NCBI GenBank assembly: GCA_001048675.1
Contig: CCKK01000004.1
Span: 1 to 64,000, forward strand
Source of the DNA: Vibrio diabolicus
Lineage (GTDB): Bacteria > Pseudomonadota > Gammaproteobacteria > Enterobacterales > Vibrionaceae
Direction of reading: 5' to 3'
Length of the DNA: 64,000 nt
Under the pieces are notes generated by a model, which was not told the DNA's origin, ran no database searches, and saw nothing but the letters and a program-made list of their open reading frames with translations. Below, piece after piece: positions 57,175 through 64,000 of the stretch (within the stretch, counting starts at the first letter, position 1; each line of letters starts with the position of its first letter). The position numbers and the translations under genes are program-made.

Positions 57175-58698
57175 ATGGGGCTGGCAATCATTCATAGTCG
57201 AGCAAGCGTCGGGGTGCAAGCGCCATCGGTTAGTGTAGAAGTTCATATTAGCAATGGTATGCCCGGGTTTACCTTGGTAGGGCTGCCAGAGACGACGGTA
57301 AAAGAGTCCAAAGATCGCGTTCGTAGCGCGATCATTAATTCTAATTTTCAATTTCCTGCTAAGCGGATCACCGTGAACTTGGCTCCAGCAGATCTACCTA
57401 AGGAGGGAGGGCGTTTTGATCTTCCTATTGCATTGGGAATTTTGGCCGCTTCGGAGCAAATCGCGACAGATAAGCTCAAAAACTACGAATTTGTTGGTGA
57501 GTTAGCGCTATCTGGTGGTCTGAGACCGGTAAAAGGTGTGCTGCCTGCTGCGCTGGAAGCCAGTAAGATTCAGCGTCATTTAGTGGTCCCACATGTGAAT
57601 GGCGATCAAGCGGCGCTAGTGGGGAAGGAACAACATAAATCGGCCCAATCTCTACTGGAAGTATGTGCCGAGCTTTGTGGCCAACATCGGCTGAATCTTT
57701 TTCAAACGCCTAAGCGCAAAATAGTCGAAAAACATGGTCGAGACTTACAAGATATTATTGGCCAACAACAAGGTAAGCGCGCACTGGAGATTGCTGCCGC
57801 TGGAAACCACAACTTACTTTTCCTTGGCCCGCCAGGTACCGGGAAAACCATGTTGGCTTCGCGCTTGTGTGACTTATTACCGGAAATGAGTGACGAAGAA
57901 GCAATGGAAACCGCTTCGGTGGCATCGCTGACACAAAGTGAAATTAATGAGCATAATTGGAAGTCGCGTCCGTTTCGTTCGCCGCATCATTCAAGTTCAA
58001 TGGCAGCATTAGTTGGCGGTGGCTCGGTACCCAGACCCGGGGAGATCTCTTTAGCCCACAACGGCTTGTTGTTTCTCGACGAAATGCCCGAATTTGACCG
58101 AAAGGTGCTGGACTCGTTACGCGAACCGCTCGAATCTGGTGAGATCATTATCTCTCGAGCGCAAGGTAAAACACGCTTTCCGGCTCGCTTCCAATTAGTT
58201 GGAGCATTGAACCCAAGTCCGACAGGATATTACGAAGGCAATCAAGCTCGCACCAATCCACAAGCTATTTTGCGTTACCTTGGTCGATTATCTGGACCAC
58301 TGTTAGATCGCTTTGATATGTCTTTAGAAATCCCAGCTTTGCCCAAAGGGACATTAGCAGAAGGTGGTGATCGCGGTGAGCCGACCGCTATCGTTAAAGA
58401 ACGTGTGAATCATGCGCGTACCAATATGTTGAACCGCAGCGGTAAGGTAAATGCACTGTTAGGCAGTCGAGAAATCGAGGCGTTTTGCCCCTTACACAAA
58501 AGTGATGCAGAGTTTCTTGAAACCGCTTTACATCGTTTGGGGCTTTCGATTCGCGCGTATCATCGCATTATCAAAGTAGCACGAACGATAGCAGATCTTG
58601 ATGGGGCGGAGCAGATTGAACGAGCGCACTTAGCCGAGGCGCTTGGGTATCGAGCGATGGATCGCTTACTGAAACAACTCACGGCGCAAGCGGTATAG
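57175..58698 (+). CDS. comM: ComM/YifB AAA+ helicase, Mg-chelatase-like
   Basis: ComM is a hexameric helicase that extends branch migration of incoming DNA during natural transformation, important in Vibrio competence. The 507-residue protein has an N-terminal Lon-like ChlI domain, then the AAA+ core with Walker A GPPGTGKTML near residue 220, FLDEMPEFDRKVLD and the VGALNPSPTGYY sensor region. It is divergent from the ilv operon, as yifB is in E. coli. Confidence 0.93.
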   Translation: MGLAIIHSRASVGVQAPSVSVEVHISNGMPGFTLVGLPETTVKESKDRVRSAIINSNFQFPAKRITVNLAPADLPKEGGRFDLPIALGILAASEQIATDKLKNYEFVGELALSGGLRPVKGVLPAALEASKIQRHLVVPHVNGDQAALVGKEQHKSAQSLLEVCAELCGQHRLNLFQTPKRKIVEKHGRDLQDIIGQQQGKRALEIAAAGNHNLLFLGPPGTGKTMLASRLCDLLPEMSDEEAMETASVASLTQSEINEHNWKSRPFRSPHHSSSMAALVGGGSVPRPGEISLAHNGLLFLDEMPEFDRKVLDSLREPLESGEIIISRAQGKTRFPARFQLVGALNPSPTGYYEGNQARTNPQAILRYLGRLSGPLLDRFDMSLEIPALPKGTLAEGGDRGEPTAIVKERVNHARTNMLNRSGKVNALLGSREIEAFCPLHKSDAEFLETALHRLGLSIRAYHRIIKVARTIADLDGAEQIERAHLAEALGYRAMDRLLKQLTAQAV

Positions 58699-58715
58699 AG
58701 ACGTGCAAATATCAC

Positions 58716-58745
58716 CGCAACAAGTGTTGTAAGTGCCTTGTTGCG
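58716..58745. terminator. Hairpin between comM and the DUF2860 gene
   Basis: CGCAACAAG (58716-58724) and CTTGTTGCG (58737-58745) form a perfect 9-base stem. No clear T-tract follows on either strand, so it may be a weak or Rho-assisted terminator. Confidence 0.5.
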
Positions 58746-58755
58746 ATGAAGGACG

Positions 58756-59712
58756 TTAGAAGGTGTAGTTGAGACCAAGAGACAACAGGTACTCTTTCTC
58801 ATCATAGAACGTGATATTTGAGTCCGTTTGGCTGTAGCCGGCTAAAGAGATGAACGACCAGTTTTGCCAGTCAAATACGTTTTGATATTCATAGGCTGCA
58901 AATAGGCTGACGGTGTCGTCATTTCGTATTTTGGCAAAAGTTTGGCTAGCGGCTTGATAGTCTTTCCATGCATAACCTGCGGTGAGGGCCAACCGATGGC
59001 GGTTGATAAATTTAAACCAACTGATGTCAAACCCGTACGAATTAAATGATTCCGCCTTACCGTCGGCAGCTTGATTAATGTAGGTAAACGCCGGTTGCAA
59101 CATGGATGTTTGATTAAGTGAAATCCGATAGTCACCTTTAACGTAGTAAAGGCTCGCATCGCGAGCGAGTGAACGGTCCGTTACTTCTTCTTGCTCAATG
59201 TCTTTATCAGCATAAGCGAGATCAAGGTTGAAGTTTTTATCAATCAATCCCTTGATTTGAAAGCGATAGGCATTGCCGTCCACATCCGTTTCTTGACGGG
59301 CGATTCCGACTTGATATGGGTTACGCCAAGTTTCGCTTTTGAGCACGGTCGGTAGATAGGAAATATCGAGCACGGTGCCGGATGGCAACTCGTGTTGATA
59401 GCCCAGCTGAAAAGCGAGTGTACCAACCGCGACATCGGAACGTGTGGTACCCGCGTACACTTGGTGATTGAGTCGGTTACCAAAAGTGTAAGTAATGCTT
59501 CCTAGCGGCGCAGCGATAACGGAACTGTCACTATCGGCGCGCTTATCGAGAGAATCGATGGTTTTACTATTTTCCGTATTGAAGTTGGATTCTGATGATA
59601 CAAATCCGGCATTCAGCGAAATTTCACCGCCAAAACCTGCGGTTTCAGCGAGTTGAGCCTGAGCAGAACTGACGACAAAGGCCAAAGGCAAGAGAATTAG
59701 CCTTGGTTTCAT
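58756..59712 (-). CDS. DUF2860 outer-membrane beta-barrel protein
   Basis: A 318-residue protein with a signal peptide cleaved after AQA (residues 18-20). Regular amphipathic strands alternate along its length and the last residue is aromatic (SLGLNYTF), the beta-barrel assembly signal. I recognise the DUF2860 family common in Vibrio. Function is unknown. It converges on comM. Confidence 0.8.
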   Translation of the reverse strand: MKPRLILLPLAFVVSSAQAQLAETAGFGGEISLNAGFVSSESNFNTENSKTIDSLDKRADSDSSVIAAPLGSITYTFGNRLNHQVYAGTTRSDVAVGTLAFQLGYQHELPSGTVLDISYLPTVLKSETWRNPYQVGIARQETDVDGNAYRFQIKGLIDKNFNLDLAYADKDIEQEEVTDRSLARDASLYYVKGDYRISLNQTSMLQPAFTYINQAADGKAESFNSYGFDISWFKFINRHRLALTAGYAWKDYQAASQTFAKIRNDDTVSLFAAYEYQNVFDWQNWSFISLAGYSQTDSNITFYDEKEYLLSLGLNYTF

Positions 59713-59861
59713 TCGTTATCTCCTTATTGTCGAATGAGTGGTGCAAATATTGGTTGAGGTAACAAATCTGACCATTCCCACGCATATTCCAATGTGGCAA
59801 AGGCGCAGTATAATTACACGCTGTTTTATTCTTCACACATTATCACTGTTGTTTGACTATC

Positions 59862-60740
59862 ATGTTGGCATATTTGTTATTTTTTTTTAACGCTTCTTTT
59901 GTGATTCTCAATTCTGCGCTGTGTTCAATCGCAATTTGTATTATCGCTGTGTTTAAAGTATTGCTTCCAAGCGTGGAGCTAAAAGCGAAAGCGACCGCTT
60001 GTGCCAACAAGGTGATGTGGTTATGGGCTACCGTTAATGCGGGCATTCTGGCGGTTTCTAACCGTGTTGACTGGGATGTTCAGGGCGGTGAGGCGCTGAA
60101 AAAAGACGGGTGGTATCTGTTGATCAGTAATCATCTCAGTTGGACCGATATTGTGGTGCTTTGCTGCGTGTTTAAAGACCGCATTCCTATGCCGAAGTTT
60201 TTCCTCAAACAACAACTGTTGTATGTGCCTTTCATTGGGATGGCGTGTTGGGCGCTCGACATGCCATTTATGCGTCGTTATTCGCGAGAGTATCTGATCC
60301 GCAACCCGCACAAACGAGGTCAAGATTTAGAGACGACACGTCGCTCGTGCGCCAAGTTCAAAAATGCCCCAACCACAGTGGTTAATTATGTCGAAGGCAC
60401 TCGATTTACCGAAGAAAAACAGCGTAAGAGCAAGGCGAGTTACCAATATTTGCTGCAACCCAAATCGGGCGGGATCGCATACACGTTAGCGGCAATGGGG
60501 GAGCAGTTCGAGAACATTATCGATGTGACTCTGGCGTACCCAGAAAATACAAATAAGCCATTCAAGGATTTATTAATGGGCCGAATGGGCAAGGTTGTTG
60601 TGCGTGTGAATGTGTTGCCCGTCGATGAACGAGTGCTTGGTGATTACTTTAACGATAAGCCCTATAAGCGACAATTTCAGCAATGGTTGGGTGATGTGTG
60701 GCAAGAAAAAGATCGGTTGCTACAAGAGATTTACAAATAA
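59862..60740 (+). CDS. yihG: YihG-type 1-acyl-glycerol-phosphate acyltransferase
   Basis: A 292-residue membrane acyltransferase of the PlsC/LPLAT superfamily. It has an N-terminal membrane anchor (LAYLLFFFNASFVILNSALC), the catalytic HX4D motif in NHLSWTD, the RYSREYL segment and the substrate motif VEGTRF. E. coli YihG lies beside dsbA and srkA in the same way. I use the ATG at 59862; an upstream TTG is three codons earlier. Confidence 0.85.
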   Translation: MLAYLLFFFNASFVILNSALCSIAICIIAVFKVLLPSVELKAKATACANKVMWLWATVNAGILAVSNRVDWDVQGGEALKKDGWYLLISNHLSWTDIVVLCCVFKDRIPMPKFFLKQQLLYVPFIGMACWALDMPFMRRYSREYLIRNPHKRGQDLETTRRSCAKFKNAPTTVVNYVEGTRFTEEKQRKSKASYQYLLQPKSGGIAYTLAAMGEQFENIIDVTLAYPENTNKPFKDLLMGRMGKVVVRVNVLPVDERVLGDYFNDKPYKRQFQQWLGDVWQEKDRLLQEIYK

Positions 60741-60771
60741 ACAAAAGGGGAGCGACGTGCTCCCCTTTTGA
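60741..60771. terminator. Bidirectional terminator between yihG and dsbA
   Basis: CAAAAGGGGAGC / GCTCCCCTTTTG hairpin. Confidence 0.8.
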
Positions 60772-60786
60772 TTGATATCGATGCGC

Positions 60787-61389
60787 TTATTTTAGTGTCA
60801 GCAAGTAGTTCACCAGAGAGAAGTACTCATCCATCGTCTTGATGCTTTGTGCTTGAACTAGGTATTTGTTGTTAACGATAACCGCAGGAACGCCGGTTAG
60901 ACCGCTGTTTTCAAATTGCTTGTCCATACGGCGAACCATGGAATCAACCGCAAAGCCTTTGAATGCAGAGTCGAACTTCTTCGCGTCTACACCTTCATCA
61001 AGGAAGATTTGGCGAAGCTCTTCATCGTTACGTGGCGCCTTCTTTAGATTGTGGATGCGGTTAAACATCACTGGCACCATTTTGTCTTCCACTTTTAGTG
61101 CAACCATGGTCGCGTAGGCTTTACTCATTGATGGGCCCATGTTGCCACCCATGAAAGAAACGTGGTTTTTTAGTAGCTTAGTACCTTCTGGCAACTGCTT
61201 TTTCAGTTGCTGGATAACGGGTTCAAAGCTATTACAGTGCGGGCAGTAGAAAGAGAAAAACTCCGTCACAAGAGGTTTTTTTGATGCCTCAAGATCCAAT
61301 ACTTTGTAATGTTCACCTTCTTTGAATTGCGCTGCATGTGCCGACAGGCTTAGCATCAGCATAGAAAACAGTGCGAACAGTTTTTTCAT
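60787..61389 (-). CDS. dsbA: Thiol:disulfide interchange protein DsbA
   Basis: DsbA forms disulfide bonds in the periplasm and is reoxidised by DsbB. The 200-residue precursor has a signal peptide (about residues 1-19), the redox motif CPHC at residues 49-52 and the cis-proline loop GVPAVIV. It lies downstream of srkA, the conserved srkA-dsbA pair. Confidence 0.96.
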   Translation of the reverse strand: MKKLFALFSMLMLSLSAHAAQFKEGEHYKVLDLEASKKPLVTEFFSFYCPHCNSFEPVIQQLKKQLPEGTKLLKNHVSFMGGNMGPSMSKAYATMVALKVEDKMVPVMFNRIHNLKKAPRNDEELRQIFLDEGVDAKKFDSAFKGFAVDSMVRRMDKQFENSGLTGVPAVIVNNKYLVQAQSIKTMDEYFSLVNYLLTLK

Positions 61390-61423
61390 CGAAATATCTC
61401 CATTTTTGAATTTGTGGCCTGAC

Positions 61424-62410
61424 TTACCATTGAGGCATTAAAGACAGCGGTGCTTCTTCTAAAGCGGCGATCTGCTCTTTAAATGCAAGGACCTGACCTT
61501 CCCAGTATTTTGGCTCATTAAACCATGGAAAAGCGAGAGGAAACGCAGGGTCATGCCAACGTTTTGCTAGCCATGCCATATAGTGCACCATTCGTAGACC
61601 GCGAAGTGGCTCAATTAGTTTCAATTCTGCGGGGTTAAAGTCGCAAAACTCTTGATAAGCTTCTAAAACAATATCCAGCTGCATCAGTTTGTCTTGGCGC
61701 TCACCATTAAGCAGCATCCATAAGTCCTGCACAGCAGGGCCGTTACGAGCGTCATCCAAATCAACAAACATAGGGCCATCTCGCCACAAAATGTTGCCTG
61801 GGTGGCAATCGCCATGCAGCCGAATGGTATTGAAGCCTTCTTGCCAGTGGCTTTCAATCGATTTGATCAGCATATCCAAGTCATTGAAGAAGCTGTTCTC
61901 CAAGTGCATTGGAATCATGTTGGCGTTTTGCAGAATCTTTCTTGGTTGATACAGGTATTCTTGCAAGCCAATCGTTGGGCGATGTTGGAAGGCTTGGCGG
62001 CTACCCACTTTGTGGATGCGACCAAGGAAACGCCCTACACCTTCGAGCTGATCTAAGTTGTCAACCTCGTACTGGCGACCACCTACGCTCTCAAACAGCG
62101 CAAAGGCATAGCCTTGATAGTGATGCAGGGTTTCACCGTTGATGCGCACAGGTGGTGCGACGGGGATTTCGTTGCCAATTAGTTCTAAAGTGAAATCGTG
62201 CTCCTCTTGGATCTGTTCGTTGCTCCAACGTTCAGGGCGGTAAAACTTGACGACATAACGACGACGCTCTTCGTCAGTGAATTGATAAACACGGTTTTCG
62301 TAGCTATTGAGGGGAAGAAAGCCTGATTCTGCGCGAACGCCGATGCTTTCTAACGCGTACCACATGAAGTCTGGGGTAAGGGCGTCAAAGTTAAACATGC
62401 TTTGGGACAT
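61424..62410 (-). CDS. srkA: Stress response kinase A
   Basis: SrkA (YihE) is a cytoplasmic Ser/Thr kinase of the aminoglycoside-kinase fold linked to Cpx stress and protection from the MazEF toxin. The 328-residue protein has the catalytic [11 protein letters not shown] and metal-binding FVDLDDA motifs. I place the start at 62410 ([15 protein letters not shown]). A start at 62428 has AAAGG upstream but would lie within the ccoG terminator stem, so it is less likely. Confidence 0.9.
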   Translation of the reverse strand: MSQSMFNFDALTPDFMWYALESIGVRAESGFLPLNSYENRVYQFTDEERRRYVVKFYRPERWSNEQIQEEHDFTLELIGNEIPVAPPVRINGETLHHYQGYAFALFESVGGRQYEVDNLDQLEGVGRFLGRIHKVGSRQAFQHRPTIGLQEYLYQPRKILQNANMIPMHLENSFFNDLDMLIKSIESHWQEGFNTIRLHGDCHPGNILWRDGPMFVDLDDARNGPAVQDLWMLLNGERQDKLMQLDIVLEAYQEFCDFNPAELKLIEPLRGLRMVHYMAWLAKRWHDPAFPLAFPWFNEPKYWEGQVLAFKEQIAALEEAPLSLMPQW

Positions 62411-62414
62411 ATAA

Positions 62415-62443
62415 ACAAAAAGGCTCATTACTGAGCCTTTTTC
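62415..62443 (-). terminator. ccoG terminator
   Basis: Minus-strand AAAAAGGCTCA / TGAGCCTTTTT hairpin, 20 bases after the ccoG stop and just before srkA. Confidence 0.7.
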
Positions 62444-62463
62444 CGTTAGTCACTGAAGTAGCG

Positions 62464-63885
62464 CTATAGTTTTTTAATAAAACGGCTTTCTACTTCAATG
62501 GTGAATTCGTTGCTCTTATCGGTGAGTATAAACTGAATTGTCGTAATCGCAGAGTTTAGCTTGTCAGGATCGGCGCCAAGACTCATTGGTAAGTTCAATA
62601 CCTCACCTGGCTGTACCTGAATTGTCTGCTTACCGTACCAACTTACATCGGATAGCCCTTCAACATCCAACGAGTACTCTTGCACTTGCTGGGTTTTGTT
62701 GATTACTTTGAGGGTGTAGGTGTTTTCTACTTCGCCTGAGCTATTTACTCGGAACAGTTGGTTACGGTCGCGAATAACACTCATGCCTGCTGGGTCTACC
62801 GCTGCGATTTGGGCAAAGAACAGACCAATCATGACCAGTAGCACAGCTCCATAGCCCAGCAGCTTCGGACGCATGACTTTGGTACTCTTACCCGATAAGC
62901 GGTGCTCGGTGGTGTAGCTGATTAGTCCTTTCTCGTAACCCATGCGATCCATGGTGTTGTCACACGCATCAATACAGGCACCACAGTTAATACATTCATA
63001 TTGTAAGCCGTCACGAATATCGATACCTGTTGGGCACACCTGCACACACAAGTCACAATCAATACAATCCCCCAAACCAAGTTGCTTTGGATCGGCTTTG
63101 CGCGGACGTGGACCACGTTTTTCACCACGTTTGGCATCATAGCCAACGATGAAGGTGTCTTTATCAAACATGGCAGACTGGAAGCGCGCGTAAGGACACA
63201 TGTGAATACACATGATGGAACGCATCCAACCAGCATTACCATAAGTACAAATGGCAAAGAACATTATCCAAAAGACGGGCCAGAAGTTGGCGTTAAAAGT
63301 GAAAAAGTCGATAACCAATTGCTTCATTGGAACGAAGTAGCCAACAAAAGTAAAACCAGTGGCGAGCGCAATGGCAAACCAAGCGATATGTTTGATGGTT
63401 TTGCGCATCGCTAAATTTGCCGTCAGCTTATTGGAGTCCTGCTTGCGACGCTTATTGGCGCTGCCTTCCAGTTTCTCTTCAAACCAGATATACATGAAGG
63501 TCCAGACGGTTTGTGGGCAGAGATAGCCACACCAAACTCGACCTAAGAAGGTGGTAATAAAGAACAACCCAAACGCTGCGATCACAAATAGCAAGGCGAG
63601 TAGGGTAAGATCTTGCGGATACAACGTGGTACCGAAAAAGTTGAACTGCTGGTTGCCAATATCGAGCAAGATCGCTTGACGTTCACCGTAAGGAATCCAC
63701 GGTATCAAAGCGAAGAGAAGCAGTAAGAACCAACCACCGTAACGACGCAGTTTCTGGTAAGTCCCTTTGCTTTCGCGTACATAGATGCGATTACTTGGGT
63801 TGAACCGATCCCCATTCCCTTTATGAGTCTTAGGGTTGTAGGTTTTAGGAGTCACATCTTTGATATCGATCTTATCCTGACTCAT
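62464..63885 (-). CDS. ccoG: Cytochrome c oxidase accessory protein CcoG
   Basis: CcoG (RdxA/FixG) is a membrane-bound 4Fe-4S protein that reduces copper for cbb3 oxidase assembly. The 473-residue protein has several membrane segments, the WCGYLCPQTVW motif, two ferredoxin clusters (CIDCDLCVQVCP and CINCGACIDACD) and a C-terminal immunoglobulin-like domain. ccoNOPQ genes are not in view; the upstream gene lies beyond the window. Confidence 0.94.
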   Translation of the reverse strand: MSQDKIDIKDVTPKTYNPKTHKGNGDRFNPSNRIYVRESKGTYQKLRRYGGWFLLLLFALIPWIPYGERQAILLDIGNQQFNFFGTTLYPQDLTLLALLFVIAAFGLFFITTFLGRVWCGYLCPQTVWTFMYIWFEEKLEGSANKRRKQDSNKLTANLAMRKTIKHIAWFAIALATGFTFVGYFVPMKQLVIDFFTFNANFWPVFWIMFFAICTYGNAGWMRSIMCIHMCPYARFQSAMFDKDTFIVGYDAKRGEKRGPRPRKADPKQLGLGDCIDCDLCVQVCPTGIDIRDGLQYECINCGACIDACDNTMDRMGYEKGLISYTTEHRLSGKSTKVMRPKLLGYGAVLLVMIGLFFAQIAAVDPAGMSVIRDRNQLFRVNSSGEVENTYTLKVINKTQQVQEYSLDVEGLSDVSWYGKQTIQVQPGEVLNLPMSLGADPDKLNSAITTIQFILTDKSNEFTIEVESRFIKKL

Positions 63886-64000
63886 GCACTCATCCTTCTT
63901 AGGCTTTTATAATGTACGGCGTCATTTCTATTGATGTCGCTCGATGACATTGCTACTTCGTCCTTATCATAAATCATGACCGGACATAATTATTTTAGTA
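63886..64000. other. ccoG upstream region
   Basis: About 115 bases, A+T-rich. I looked for an FNR box (TTGATN4ATCAA) and found no good match. Nothing else is supported. Confidence 0.4.

Overview
This is chromosomal DNA from a gammaproteobacterium, almost certainly a Vibrio (Harveyi-clade-like), covering the replication-origin region of the larger chromosome. Three things point there. The gene order dnaA-dnaN-recF-gyrB, rpmH-rnpA-yidD-yidC-mnmE-mioC-[oriC]-mnmG-rsmG-parA-parB-atpIBEFHAGDC-glmU is the classic origin neighbourhood. The proteins read as Vibrio versions of their families. Vibrio-typical neighbours are present: mneA behind a manganese riboswitch, a DUF2860 outer-membrane protein, and a malS-like lipoprotein amylase. 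The species assignment is an inference from memory of the families, not a search result.

Layout. 1-2842: a leftward rRNA-type promoter at the window edge, then hemG, trkH and yigZ, all leftward. 2843-6600: the fadBA beta-oxidation operon with a FadR-like operator. 6700-10760: acuI, a LysR regulator, two small membrane proteins around tusA, and mneA with its yybP-ykoY riboswitch. 11003-17776: glyQS, malS and avtA. 17861-19250: ibpA with a ROSE thermometer and sigma-32 promoter, a 38-residue basic protein and a GreA/B-like protein. 19594-25684: gyrB, recF, dnaN and dnaA, leftward. 26097-28363: an amino-acid ABC transporter inserted between dnaA and rpmH. 28606-32972: rpmH, rnpA, yidD, yidC, mnmE and mioC. 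33082-33345: oriC. 33450-46333: mnmG, rsmG, parAB, the ATP synthase operon and glmU. 46415-50354: a divergent permease and solute-binding protein, and the punC/punR pair. 50410-56969: the ilvLGMEDA operon with leader peptide and attenuator. 57175-63885: comM, a DUF2860 protein, a yihG-type acyltransferase, dsbA, srkA and ccoG.

The genes supply replication initiation and clamp loading, chromosome partitioning, ribosome and tRNA modification, membrane-protein insertion, ATP synthesis, branched-chain amino-acid synthesis and fatty-acid oxidation. It is core genome: I see no mobile element, CRISPR array, tRNA gene or defence island. I did not find a convincing new multi-gene system. The most notable anomaly is a set of four reading-frame breaks (trkH, yigZ, yidC and an ABC permease), each explained by a one-base length change in a short homopolymer. 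That pattern looks more like consensus-sequence errors than four independent gene losses. The other points worth attention are RNA-level: an apparent switching helix in the mneA riboswitch leader, competing hairpins in the fadB leader, the long ibpA leader, and a near-consensus parS site inside recF.
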